Source of the DNA: Mesorhizobium qingshengii
GTDB taxonomy: Bacteria; Pseudomonadota; Alphaproteobacteria; Rhizobiales; Rhizobiaceae
DNA: 64,000 nucleotides
Direction of reading: 5' to 3'
Assembly (NCBI RefSeq): GCF_027563465.1
Contig: NZ_JAPFQA010000003.1
Span: 397,409 to 461,408, forward strand
In this document: positions 35,379 through 43,530 of the stretch, piece after piece
Position numbering within the stretch: the first letter of the stretch is position 1
How the letters are laid out: every line of letters begins with the position of its first letter
Translations under genes and position numbers: made by a program
The notes under the pieces: generated by a model
The model's database searches: none
The model's input: the letters and a program-made list of their open reading frames with translations, nothing else
What the model was told of the DNA's origin: nothing

Positions 35379-36185
35379 CTAGCGGCAGGCGCGATAACCG
35401 TTCTTGCGGTTCTTGATGTCGAAATGGAAATGGTTGCGGTGGTCGTAATTGTAGCCGGGGCCGAGCACCGTGGTGAAATACTGGCAGCCGTCGGCGCGCA
35501 CATTGTTGAGGAAGCCACGGGTGCGGAAGGCAAACAGGCCAGGCTTGCGCACGTCGATGTCGTCGCCATTGTTGAGTTCGATGCTCATGACGTCGAGCGC
35601 ATTGCCCTTGCCGTGCTCCGACAGCACGCCTTCGCCGGCAATGTTGCGGCAGGAGTAGCTGGAGCCCTGGTGGATGGTTCTGACACCGGAGAAATAGCGC
35701 CAGCGGGCGGAGGGAACGAGTTCGTTCCTCGTCCAACCGGCGAAGGTGGCGGCCATGTCGCAGGTCAACGTCGCGGCGGGCTTCATCTGGATGCTGCCGA
35801 TGGCGGACACCTTTACGGGAAAGTCGATGCCGCACTGGCCCTCGTGGATCGGCGCGAGGTCGGTGTAGGCGACGTCGAGACGCTTCAATTGCTGGCGGCA
35901 GTCGGTTTCGCTGGCCGGCATCTGCTCGACCGGCGACATCGGCTCATCCATGCGCGGATAGGCGGCCTGCGTCATGTAGGGATTGGAGGGAACAAGCTTC
36001 TGCATGCCTGTGTATTGCGGCACGGCAGCGGTCTGGGAGCCGACATCGACGGCCGGCTCCAGCGACAGCACGCTGCCGGTGTTGCAGGCCGAAACCGCCG
36101 CGAGGGCAAGGCCGGCCGCCACCATCGCCGCAGGTTTCGATTGGCGCGCGGCGGCGAAAAACCCGGCGCGAAGTTTGCCAGTCAT
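35379..36185 (-). CDS. Extensin-family lipoprotein
   Basis: The ATG at 36185 gives 268 residues. A lipoprotein signal ends ALAAVSAC, so the mature protein is likely outer- or inner-membrane attached. The C-terminal 190 residues match the bacterial extensin-like domain: CRQQLKRLDVAYTDL, CGIDFPVKVSAIG, ATLTCDMAATFAGW, the metal/active-site region LSEHGKGNALDVMSIEL, and YNYDHRNHFHFDIK with the HxH pair. This fold resembles D-Ala-D-Ala carboxypeptidases of the LAS family (His/Asp/His), so a zinc-dependent wall peptidase is plausible. A paralogue is the next gene upstream. Confidence 0.85.
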   Translation of the reverse strand: MTGKLRAGFFAAARQSKPAAMVAAGLALAAVSACNTGSVLSLEPAVDVGSQTAAVPQYTGMQKLVPSNPYMTQAAYPRMDEPMSPVEQMPASETDCRQQLKRLDVAYTDLAPIHEGQCGIDFPVKVSAIGSIQMKPAATLTCDMAATFAGWTRNELVPSARWRYFSGVRTIHQGSSYSCRNIAGEGVLSEHGKGNALDVMSIELNNGDDIDVRKPGLFAFRTRGFLNNVRADGCQYFTTVLGPGYNYDHRNHFHFDIKNRKNGYRACR

Positions 36186-36203
36186 TGGCGGAATCCTATC
36201 CCC

Positions 36204-36290
36204 GAACCTGATCCCGATCAGGTTCTGCCTTTTGCCTGACCATGGTCTTTTCCGAAACCGGTTCCCGCTTTTCGGGATCATGGTTCAGAT
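36204..36290. repeat. Rhizobial intergenic palindromes in front of the extensin gene
   Basis: Positions 36204-36225 are a perfect palindrome of two 10-base arms (GAACCTGATC / GATCAGGTTC) around CC. Directly after, 36241-36290 is a longer imperfect palindrome, CATGGTCTTTTCCGAAACC against GGTTCCCGCTTTTCGGGAT, a sequence type I recognise from many rhizobial intergenic regions. It lies in the leader or promoter of the minus-strand lipoprotein gene. Confidence 0.65.
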
Positions 36291-36384
36291 GTCCGGCATT
36301 TTAACGGTCAAGGGTAAAGGAAAACTCAGCGGCAGCGTTCATGCCTGCGGCCAAAATGCGGCAAGCCGTCTGCGCGGACCGTAC

Positions 36385-37533
36385 TCATTGGCAGAACGTG
36401 CCGCCATGCCGGCGCGGCTCGAGATCGAGATGGAAATGCAGGGAATGATCGGCGTCGGCGCCCGGACCCAGCACGGTCTTGAAGGGACCGCAGGCGGCCT
36501 TGCGCACGGCGTCGAGGAATTTGCCTTCCTTCTCGGGCGGCGCCGGACCGACTTCGATGTTCTTGCCATCCGACAGCGTGAAGCTGGCGATGTCGAGCGC
36601 GTTGCCAAAGGCGTGCTCCGACAGTTTTCCGGTGCCATGGCGCGGCCGGCAGACAAAGGCCGATGCCTGGCCGATCGATTTCAGATCGGCGCCGAATTCG
36701 GCCTTCGCCGCCGGCTGGATGACATCAGCGGCAAAGCGTGCCGCCGCCTCGGCCATCGGGCAATTGAGCTCGGTGCCAGGCGCGATGGCAACCGACCTGC
36801 CGAGTGTCTTCAGCACCAGGGGATAGGGGATCGAGCAGCCGATTTCGGGGTTGCTTTCAGCCTTGTGCTCCTCGAACTCGACGCCGAGCGTCTTCAGCCG
36901 CTCCCGGCAGGCGATTTCCTCCTGCGGCATCTTCTCGCCGGGCAGATCGGCCGAGCGCGGGTCGGGGAGGATTTTCTTGTCGCCCGCATCCGCTGGCTTT
37001 TGCTGCGGCTGCGGGGCGACGGCCGGCGGCCCAACGTCAGGCCCGGCATTGGCCGGCTTCGGCGTGGGCGTCGGCGCGATGGCTGGCGGCTCTGGCTCAC
37101 CTTCGCTATCGGCCGTCGGTTCGGGAAGCGCCTGCTTTTTCTGACGGGATTTTTCTTCATTGAACCGATCGGACGCGCCGGCGGTCTTGGGAACGTCCGT
37201 CTTTTGCTCATCCTGCGTCGATGAATCAGCCTTTGCCGCATCCGCCGGGCGCGGTTCGGGCACGGGAATAGCGGCGGGCGATACCACCGGTTCCTGTGTT
37301 TTCTGCGGTATCCGGTTCGGCGTGACCTGCTGGTTGCGTCGCGGTTTCAGCGGCTGCCGGCCCCGCGGGTTCAACGGCTGGTCGACCCGCGGTGTCAGCG
37401 GCTGCTCCACCCGCGGTGTCGGCGGCTTGTGATGCCTGTGACGATGTCTGGCGTCGGCCGGCACAACCAGCAGAGCCGTGACGGCCATGACCAGTGCAAT
37501 CCTGCATGTTCGGGAAAAGACAAGCGACGCCAT
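36385..37533 (-). CDS. Extensin-family secreted protein with Pro-rich linker
   Basis: The ATG at 37533 yields 382 residues; a TTG at 37551 is possible. After a signal peptide (ending VPADA) there is a His-rich patch RHRHRHHK and a repeat of about ten residues (TPRVEQPL, TPRVDQPL, NPRGRQPL, KPRRNQQV). A Pro/Glu/Lys-rich spacer runs to about residue 195. The last 180 residues are an extensin-like domain with CRERLKTLGVEF, CSIPYPLVLKTLG, LSEHAFGNALDIASFTLSDG and ADHSLHFHLDLEPR, paralogous to the neighbouring gene. The basic repeat region may bind peptidoglycan or another anionic polymer, as an inference. Confidence 0.83.
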   Translation of the reverse strand: MASLVFSRTCRIALVMAVTALLVVPADARHRHRHHKPPTPRVEQPLTPRVDQPLNPRGRQPLKPRRNQQVTPNRIPQKTQEPVVSPAAIPVPEPRPADAAKADSSTQDEQKTDVPKTAGASDRFNEEKSRQKKQALPEPTADSEGEPEPPAIAPTPTPKPANAGPDVGPPAVAPQPQQKPADAGDKKILPDPRSADLPGEKMPQEEIACRERLKTLGVEFEEHKAESNPEIGCSIPYPLVLKTLGRSVAIAPGTELNCPMAEAAARFAADVIQPAAKAEFGADLKSIGQASAFVCRPRHGTGKLSEHAFGNALDIASFTLSDGKNIEVGPAPPEKEGKFLDAVRKAACGPFKTVLGPGADADHSLHFHLDLEPRRHGGTFCQ

Positions 37534-37596
37534 CGCCGTCAACGGCGCCAACGCTCGGAGGTTGCCTGCACGCCATCACGAACGGTAACCGCGCCG

Positions 37597-38022
37597 TTAC
37601 GCGCCGATTGCTTCCAGCCCTTCCTCCAGCCAGTCGGCAAGCAGCGGCATGCCAAGCAGGTATTTCGCCGTGCGCCTGTTGGCGCGCTCGCGCGCCGCTG
37701 CCAGGGCGTCGGTCCATTCGGAGGCGTCATAGTCGCCGCGACCGACCCAGGCGAGCGCGACGAGTTCGGCTGCTTCATCGACATTGAGGTCGTTGATCAG
37801 CTCGCGCAACTCTTCCTCGGTGAGGTTTTCCGAACTTTCCTCGGCAAGGCCGTCATGGTGATGGTTGGCATGCGCCTCGCCATCGAGTTCGATCTCGTGT
37901 TCGGCACCATCGGCATAGTCTTCGTTGACGCCGGCGCTGAGCGCCTTGGCCTTGAGGATGAACAGGCGCACGGTGTCAGGGCCGATCGAAAGCTCCCAGT
38001 CCTTTTCAAGCCGCTGCTGCAC
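37597..38022 (-). CDS. DUF3775-family protein
   Basis: A GTG at 38022, eight bases after CGGAG, starts a 141-residue cytoplasmic protein VQQRLEKDWELSIGPDTVRL. It is acidic, with HEIELDGEAHANHHHD and ELRELINDLNVDEAAELVALAWVG near the centre, and ends KYLLGMPLLADWLEEGLEAIG. This matches DUF3775, a widespread alphaproteobacterial family of unknown role. The frame is open upstream to 38121 but without a ribosome site. Confidence 0.75.
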   Translation of the reverse strand: MQQRLEKDWELSIGPDTVRLFILKAKALSAGVNEDYADGAEHEIELDGEAHANHHHDGLAEESSENLTEEELRELINDLNVDEAAELVALAWVGRGDYDASEWTDALAAARERANRRTAKYLLGMPLLADWLEEGLEAIGA

Positions 38023-38168
38023 GGGTTTTCTCCGTCGGGTCGTTTGCTGGATGATAGCGGATTTGCGGCATCCGTCACCTCGTGTTCTCCCGGACGAATT
38101 TTTTTTCGGGATGAAACGCAAGCCACCCCGCGTTAGTGTTGCATTGTCACACCTTCCAGGAGGCTTCG

Positions 38169-38708
38169 ATGCATAAAAGAATGCTCATCCAGGCGGCGAG
38201 CGCGCTCGTCGCCCTACAGTTTCTTGCTGTTCCCGTATTCGCCGCTGGCAGTAGCAGCGGTGGCAGCGACCAGACCACCACCCAGTGCAAAAAGGGGGAA
38301 GTCTGGGACAAGAAGAAGCAGAAATGCGTGCCGCCCAAGGAAGGCATGCTGGACGACGACAGCATCTATGATGCCGGACATGCGCTGGCGATGGCCGGCC
38401 GCTATGACGAGGCGATCGCCGTGCTCAGCCTCGCCGCCAACAAGCAGGATCCGCGCATCCTGAACTATCTCGGCTATTCGCACCGCCATTCCGGCCGCGT
38501 TGCCGTCGGCCTCGGCTACTACGAGGAAGCGCTGCGCATCGATCCCAACTACACGCTGGTGCGCGAGTATCTCGGTGAAGCGCATCTGCAGATCGGCGAT
38601 CTCGCCGGCGCCCGGCAGCAGTTGACGGAGATCGAAAAGCGGACCGGCAAGGGTTCGCGCGAATACGGCATGCTGGCTGAGCAGATCGACCATTTCATGA
38701 GGGGCTGA
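38169..38708 (+). CDS. Secreted TPR protein
   Basis: The ATG at 38169 follows AGGAGG and starts a 179-residue protein. A signal peptide ends PVFAAG. A short Cys pair motif CKKGEVWDKKKQKCVPP follows, then three TPR-like helix pairs: DAGHALAMAGRYDEAIAVLS, DPRILNYLGYSHRHSGRVAV, YEEALRIDPNYTLVREYLG. It likely acts as a periplasmic scaffold; partners are not evident. A strong terminator follows at 38731. Confidence 0.8.
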   Translation: MHKRMLIQAASALVALQFLAVPVFAAGSSSGGSDQTTTQCKKGEVWDKKKQKCVPPKEGMLDDDSIYDAGHALAMAGRYDEAIAVLSLAANKQDPRILNYLGYSHRHSGRVAVGLGYYEEALRIDPNYTLVREYLGEAHLQIGDLAGARQQLTEIEKRTGKGSREYGMLAEQIDHFMRG

Positions 38709-38730
38709 TTCGCCTCCCAGGGCTCCTTGA

Positions 38731-38761
38731 TCCGGCCGCGATTGCTCGCGGCCGGAATTTT
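38731..38761 (+). terminator. Intrinsic terminator of the TPR gene
   Basis: TCCGGCCGCGA-TTGC-TCGCGGCCGGA is a perfect 11-pair stem 22 bases after the stop codon, followed by ATTTTG. Confidence 0.85.
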
Positions 38762-38866
38762 GTTGCCGGCCGTCCGTGGTCCGCATCCGCCGTGACGGCA
38801 TTTGCGAAAGCAGCGGACGATTTTTTCAAAACTGATTTTTTGGCGTGAAAAACCCGCGAAGATTGC

Positions 38867-38931
38867 TATATTGTGGAAAATTGCGGTGAAACGGTTCCGT
38901 TAGCCCGAGGCTGCCGGACCGTTTTCTTTTT
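38867..38931 (+). promoter_or_regulatory. greA leader: -10 element plus terminator/attenuator hairpin
   Basis: A CTATAT-type -10 (38866-38872) has only a weak -35 upstream. About 17 bases downstream, 38889-38924 forms a long hairpin: AAACGGTTCCG pairs with CGGACCGTTTT, and an inner stem AGCC-CGA-GGCT stacks on it; it is followed by CTTTTTG. This looks like an intrinsic terminator about 60 bases before the greA start codon, so most transcripts would stop as a ~50-nt leader RNA. Confidence 0.6.
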
Positions 38932-38991
38932 GTACCCATCGACAAGGCTTTCCCCGAAACGCGGGGGTGGCGGCAGGAAAGGTCAGGCATC

Positions 38992-39465
38992 ATGAACAAG
39001 GTCCCGATGACAGGCGAGGGGTTCGCGTCATTGAAGGAAGAACTGCGTTGGCGCCAGCAGGAAGAGCGGCCGCGCATCATCGAGGCGATCTCCGAAGCGC
39101 GCTCGCATGGCGACCTGTCCGAAAATGCCGAATACCACGCCGCCAAGGAGGCGCAGAGCCTCAATGAAGGCCGCGTCAACGAGCTCGAGGATTTCATCGC
39201 GCGGGCCGAGGTGATCGACGTCAGCAAGCTCAGCGGCGACAAGGTCAAGTTCGGCGCCACCGTGGTTCTCGTCGACGAGGACACCGAGGAAAAGAAGACC
39301 TACCGGATTGTCGGCGACCAGGAAGCAGACGTGAAGTCAGGCCGCATCTCGATCTCCTCGCCGATCGCGCGGGCGCTCATCGGCAAGGAAGTCGGCGACG
39401 CCATCGAGGTCAACGCACCCGGTGGTGCGAGGGGCTACGAAATCGTCCAGGTGCAGTTCATCTAG
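38992..39465 (+). CDS. greA: Transcription elongation factor GreA
   Basis: GreA enters the RNA polymerase secondary channel and stimulates cleavage of backtracked RNA. The 157-residue length is exactly that of the family. The N-terminal coiled coil shows [16 protein letters not shown], and its tip carries the acidic catalytic patch in [18 protein letters not shown]. The C-terminal FKBP-like domain has [21 protein letters not shown] and [15 protein letters not shown] terminator-like leader precedes the gene. A palindromic repeat cluster follows the stop codon. Confidence 0.97.
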   Translation: MNKVPMTGEGFASLKEELRWRQQEERPRIIEAISEARSHGDLSENAEYHAAKEAQSLNEGRVNELEDFIARAEVIDVSKLSGDKVKFGATVVLVDEDTEEKKTYRIVGDQEADVKSGRISISSPIARALIGKEVGDAIEVNAPGGARGYEIVQVQFI

Positions 39466-39504
39466 GGCACTGCGTGCGGGGGCTATTTAAGCCTAGGTTT
39501 GCGC

Positions 39505-39690
39505 TGCCCCTCATTGCCCTGCCGGGCATTTCTCCCCGTATAGTGACGGGGAGAAAGATGCTGTCATCGATGGTTTCGCCAAATTTCAACGGTGCAAAAG
39601 GGCGCTGGCGCAGCGCGCAGATCCCTTCTCCCCGTCACTATACGGGGAGAAGATGCCGGCAGGCGGATGAGGGGCAGCGCTAACCTTTCC
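39505..39690. repeat. TTCTCCCCGT-family palindromic repeat
   Basis: Two inverted modules face each other: CATTTCTCCCCGTATAGTG / CACTATACGGGGAGAAG, at about 39530-39556 and 39628-39652, bounded by GCCCCTCATTGCCCTGCCGG on the left and CCGGCAGGCGGATGAGGGGC on the right. The core between them includes GATGCTGTCATCGATGGTTT, also seen at 59400. The whole can fold into one long hairpin between convergent greA and waaC and probably terminates both. Confidence 0.7.
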
Positions 39691-39710
39691 GATTGAATTG
39701 ATTGGATAAA

Positions 39711-40691
39711 TTAATCGTTGCCGGCGGCGCTGACCTTAAGCTCCAGTAGTCTGTCTACTTCCGCCACCACCGCATCCGGCGTCACACGCGCCGCTGTCGA
39801 AGCCAGCAGCGTCGACGCGTATGCCCCACGTGGACCCGTCAAACCCGGTTCCGTCGCCAGGAACACCGCAACCGTCGGCAGGCCGAAGGCGCTGGCGAGG
39901 TGGGTGAGGCCGGTGTCGGCGCCGATCACCAGCGTCGAATGTCCGATGATCCCGGCAATCTCGGCAAGCGGCGATTTCGGCACCACGATCGTCGATGGTA
40001 CGGCTTTGGCGATTGCTTCGGCCACGGCTTTTTCACGCTCGTTCGACCATGTGGTGACCGGGATCATTCCCCTCCCAGTCAGCAGGCGTGCGATTTCGAT
40101 CCAGTCGCCGGCCGGCCATTTCTTGTCCTCGCGGCTGGTGCCGTGCAGCAGGAAAGCGGTTCTTCCGCTGACGCCGGCGATGTCGCCGGCCGGTGGTACG
40201 ATGCCGGAGTCCAGCATCGACAGATCAGCCTGATAGCCGAGCGCCAGCCCGAACAACCGCCTCGTGCGTTCGATGGCGTGCAGGCCGCGCGGCACGGCGT
40301 AGCCGAATTCGTAGAACAAGGCGGCCGAAGGTTCGCGCGCGCTCGACCGGTCGAAGCCGGCAATCGGCGCGTCCGCCTGCCGCGCCACCAGGGCCGATTT
40401 CAGCAGGCCCTGCGCATCGATGACCAGGTCGTAGCGGCATTCGCGCAAGGATCGGCGCAGCGCGGCCGCCTCGCGCCAGGTACCGCCGCTGAACAGGGCC
40501 TTGCGCCAGCGCCTGATGGCGACCGTATGAATCCTGTCGATCGCCGGGTGCAGCGCCACGATGCCGGCGAATGCCTCTTCCACACACCAGTCGAAGGACA
40601 CGTCCGGCCGGTTCAGGCGGGCATCCTCGACGGCTGGAAAGGTGTGGATGACATCGCCCATCGACGACGTCTTGACGATGAGGACCTTCAT
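39711..40691 (-). CDS. waaC: LPS heptosyltransferase I
   Basis: WaaC adds the first L-glycero-D-manno-heptose to Kdo2-lipid A at the cytoplasmic face of the inner membrane. The 326-residue protein is of family length (GT9). It starts [20 protein letters not shown], a GT9 hallmark including the catalytic Asp13, and has LVIDAQGLLKSALVAR, LLHGTSREDKKWP and the nucleotide-sugar loop GADTGLTHLASAFGLPTVAVF. It overlaps waaF by four bases and is the third gene of hldD-waaF-waaC. The order and the WaaC-type KTSSMGD start separate it from WaaF. Confidence 0.92.
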   Translation of the reverse strand: MKVLIVKTSSMGDVIHTFPAVEDARLNRPDVSFDWCVEEAFAGIVALHPAIDRIHTVAIRRWRKALFSGGTWREAAALRRSLRECRYDLVIDAQGLLKSALVARQADAPIAGFDRSSAREPSAALFYEFGYAVPRGLHAIERTRRLFGLALGYQADLSMLDSGIVPPAGDIAGVSGRTAFLLHGTSREDKKWPAGDWIEIARLLTGRGMIPVTTWSNEREKAVAEAIAKAVPSTIVVPKSPLAEIAGIIGHSTLVIGADTGLTHLASAFGLPTVAVFLATEPGLTGPRGAYASTLLASTAARVTPDAVVAEVDRLLELKVSAAGND

Positions 40692-41695
40692 GCCGCGGCC
40701 GGGAGTTCCAGCAGGCGTTCCGCCGCTGCCGCGACCTGCCGGACTTCAAGCGTCTTCAGGCAGTTGAGATGGCCGAGCGGGCAGACCTTCTGGTGGCAGG
40801 GAGAGCAGGACAGGCCGAGCCAGACCAGTTCGCGGCGCTCCGCCAGCGGCGGCGTATTTTTGGGCGAGGTCGAGCCGTAGACGGCAACGATCGGCGTGCC
40901 AACGGCGGCGGCGACATGCATCAGCCCGCTGTCGTTGGACACCGCCAGCCTTGCCGCCGATATCAGGTCGATGGCGTCCTCCAGCCGCGTCTGGCCGGCA
41001 AGGTCGACAACTCCGGGTGCGAGTGCGGCGATCTCCGCCGTCACGTCGCGGTCGTTCTTCGAGCCGAACAGCGCGACCTTGAAGCCCTTGGCCATGAAGC
41101 CGCGGGCAAGGCCGGCATAGCTTTCGCTCGGCCAGCGCTTGGCCGGGCCGAACTCGGCACCAGGCATAAGCGCCACGAATTTCCGCGGCGTCAGTCCGAA
41201 ACGATCGAGCAAGGCGGTCTGGTTGTTCGTATCCACGGTTAGCCTGGGCGCCCGGAAACTGCCGCCCTGGGCGAGGCCGAAATAGGCCTGCGCGGTGCGT
41301 CGTTTGATGCTGTCGGGCAGCGGCACGATGTCGGTCAGCAGGCCATAGCGCATTTCGCGCAAATTGCCGAAACGGCGTGGAATGCGGGCAAAGAACGGGA
41401 TCAGCGCCGATTTCCAGCTTCCCGGCAGGACATAGGCCATGTCGTAGCGGCCGCGCAGCAGGCGGCCGAAGCGACGGCGAATGGTGAATTCGAGCGCGCC
41501 GGGTTTCAGCGGGAAATCGATCTGCTGGCGTATTTCGGGCATGCGCTTGACCAGCGGCGCGGCCCAGGCCGGCGCCAGCACATCGATCGCGGCATTGGGA
41601 TGCAGCTCTCTCAGCGCCGAGAACAGGCACTGCGCCATCACCATGTCGCCCACCCAGCGTGGGCCGATCACGAGGATCGTTGGGCTTTCAGCCAT
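40688..41695 (-). CDS. waaF: LPS heptosyltransferase II
   Basis: WaaF transfers the second heptose to heptose I of the LPS inner core. The 335-residue protein begins [20 protein letters not shown], the WaaF form of the GT9 start. Later motifs are [16 protein letters not shown] and [22 protein letters not shown]. Near the C-terminus there is the Cys-rich segment [19 protein letters not shown] typical of WaaF. Its start lies 28 bases inside hldD and its stop overlaps waaC, so translation is coupled at both ends. Confidence 0.93.
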   Translation of the reverse strand: MAESPTILVIGPRWVGDMVMAQCLFSALRELHPNAAIDVLAPAWAAPLVKRMPEIRQQIDFPLKPGALEFTIRRRFGRLLRGRYDMAYVLPGSWKSALIPFFARIPRRFGNLREMRYGLLTDIVPLPDSIKRRTAQAYFGLAQGGSFRAPRLTVDTNNQTALLDRFGLTPRKFVALMPGAEFGPAKRWPSESYAGLARGFMAKGFKVALFGSKNDRDVTAEIAALAPGVVDLAGQTRLEDAIDLISAARLAVSNDSGLMHVAAAVGTPIVAVYGSTSPKNTPPLAERRELVWLGLSCSPCHQKVCPLGHLNCLKTLEVRQVAAAAERLLELPAAA

Positions 41696-42618
41696 TCGAC
41701 ATAGTCTCTGACGCCGGTTTCCACTGTTCGAAATTGGCCATTGTAACCGGCCGCGCGCAAGCGGGACATATCAGCTTGCGTAAAGCTCTGGTAGCTGCCC
41801 TTGAGGTGATCGGGGAATTCGATGAACTCGATCTCGCCTTTGCCGAGGGTGTCGATGACCGTCTCGGCGATGGCGCGGAAGGGCTGGGCGCGGCCGGTGC
41901 CGCAATTGAAGATGCCGTTCGAGCCGCGTTTCCACAGCCACAGATTGACGTCGGCGACATCGCCGACATGGATGAAGTCGCGGCTCTGCTCGCCCGGTCC
42001 GAAGCCATCATAGGCACCGAACAGTTTCGGATTCTCGCCCCGTTCGACCTGGTTGAACAGATGGAAGGCGACCGAGGCCATGGCGCCCTTGTGCGCCTCG
42101 CGCGGGCCATAGACGTTGAAATAGCGCAGGCCCGCGACCTGCGAATGATCGGTGTCGAAGACGGTGCGCCTGACATAGTCGTCGAACAGCTTCTTGGAGT
42201 AGGCGTAGACGTTGAGCGGCCGCTCGAGCGCCGGGTCCTCGCGAAACTCGGAACCGCCGCCGTAGACGGAAGCGGAGGAGGCGTAGAGGAAGGGTACGCG
42301 CAACGCCTGGCAGGCGTGCAACAGCCGCTTCGAGAAGGCGTAATTCACCTCCATCATGAACTTGCCGTTCCATTCGGTGGTGGTCGAGCAGGCGCCCTGG
42401 TGGAAGACGGCCTCGATGCGGCCAAGTTCGCCGGCTTCGAGACGGGCCAGGAAATCGTCCTTGTCGAGATAGTCGGTGATGCTGAGATCAGCGAGATTGG
42501 CGATCTTGTGGCCGTCGGTGAGGTCGTCGACAACCAGGATGTCGTCATGGCCTTCGGCATTGAGCGCGGCGACGATGTTTGAGCCGATCATGCCGGCGCC
42601 GCCCGTGACGATGATCAT
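41668..42618 (-). CDS. hldD: ADP-L-glycero-D-manno-heptose 6-epimerase
   Basis: HldD converts ADP-D-glycero- to ADP-L-glycero-D-manno-heptose, the donor for WaaC and WaaF. The ATG at 42618 gives 316 residues. It is an extended short-chain dehydrogenase: NAD(P) motif [39 protein letters not shown] and the catalytic YAYSKKLFD (YxxxK). [12 protein letters not shown] and the C-terminal [15 protein letters not shown] are characteristic of HldD rather than of general epimerases. First gene of the minus-strand hldD-waaF-waaC operon. Confidence 0.95.
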   Translation of the reverse strand: MIIVTGGAGMIGSNIVAALNAEGHDDILVVDDLTDGHKIANLADLSITDYLDKDDFLARLEAGELGRIEAVFHQGACSTTTEWNGKFMMEVNYAFSKRLLHACQALRVPFLYASSASVYGGGSEFREDPALERPLNVYAYSKKLFDDYVRRTVFDTDHSQVAGLRYFNVYGPREAHKGAMASVAFHLFNQVERGENPKLFGAYDGFGPGEQSRDFIHVGDVADVNLWLWKRGSNGIFNCGTGRAQPFRAIAETVIDTLGKGEIEFIEFPDHLKGSYQSFTQADMSRLRAAGYNGQFRTVETGVRDYVEWLKAQRSS

Positions 42619-42775
42619 GAAGGCCTCTGGTTGGCTGCGATTCCGGTCCTTATAAGGGACGCCGGCCGGGCTGTCGACAAAGCAGGCGCGAACGCCGGAG
42701 CCGCCGCCACAGTGGCGCCGCAAAGCTTTCGCTCAGTCGGGACCCGCCGGCTCGGCCGATCGTGAGGGACAGAGA

Positions 42776-43408
42776 ATGCCGTCGACCGAACTGCTCATCG
42801 CTTTTTTCGCCACCACGGCGATCTTCGCCTACATCCCTGGCCCGGCCATGCTCTACGCCGCCGCGCAGACGATGGCGCGTGGCCGCTGGTCGGGGCTGAC
42901 GGCAGCACTTGGCATTCATCTCGGCGGCTATGTGCATGTCTTCGCGGCAGCCGCCGGGTTGTCGGTGCTGTTCCACGCCGTGCCGCCGCTCTACATGGCG
43001 GTCAAGCTGGTCGGCGCGCTCTATCTGATCTGGCTCGGCATCTCCTTGTTCCGCAAGCGCGTGGATGGCGATGCGGCGCTGCCCGCGATCGAGCGGAAAT
43101 CGGCCCGTCGCGCCTTTTTCGAGAGCATCACCGTCGAGGTGCTCAATCCGAAGACAGCGATCTTCTTCATGGCATTCCTGCCGCAGTTCATCGATGCCTC
43201 GGCGGCGTTTCCGGTCTGGCTGCAGTTCGTCGTGCTCGGAACCATCGTCAATCTGATGTTCTCCTCGGCGGATGTCGTCTGCGTGTTCCTGGCGGGCGCC
43301 GTGATCGGCCGGCTGCGGCGCTCCAGCCGCGCACAGCGCCTGATGCAGCGGGCCGGCGGCGCGGTGCTGGTCGGGCTCGGCGTCCACGTCGCCTTGCAGA
43401 AGAGCTGA
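42776..43408 (+). CDS. LysE/RhtB-family amino-acid exporter
   Basis: The 210-residue protein starts after GAGGGACAGAGA. It has about six membrane helices and the family signatures YIPGPAMLYAAAQTMARG near residue 20 (the GPxxL signature of LysE/RhtB), GALYLIWLGISLFRK and VEVLNPKTAIFFMAFLPQF. The substrate may be homoserine, threonine or another amino acid; it cannot be decided here. It sits between the two divergent halves of the heptose gene cluster but has no evident link to LPS. Confidence 0.88.
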   Translation: MPSTELLIAFFATTAIFAYIPGPAMLYAAAQTMARGRWSGLTAALGIHLGGYVHVFAAAAGLSVLFHAVPPLYMAVKLVGALYLIWLGISLFRKRVDGDAALPAIERKSARRAFFESITVEVLNPKTAIFFMAFLPQFIDASAAFPVWLQFVVLGTIVNLMFSSADVVCVFLAGAVIGRLRRSSRAQRLMQRAGGAVLVGLGVHVALQKS

Positions 43409-43530
43409 CGCGGCGAGCCGCCGTTGCGCCGGCTTGAATTGCGGTATATCGGCATCGCCATGAAACGACCGGTCCCGCCAACCGACCCAAAACATTCCAG
43501 ACACGGGTTTTCCAGCGCGTTGCAGATGAC

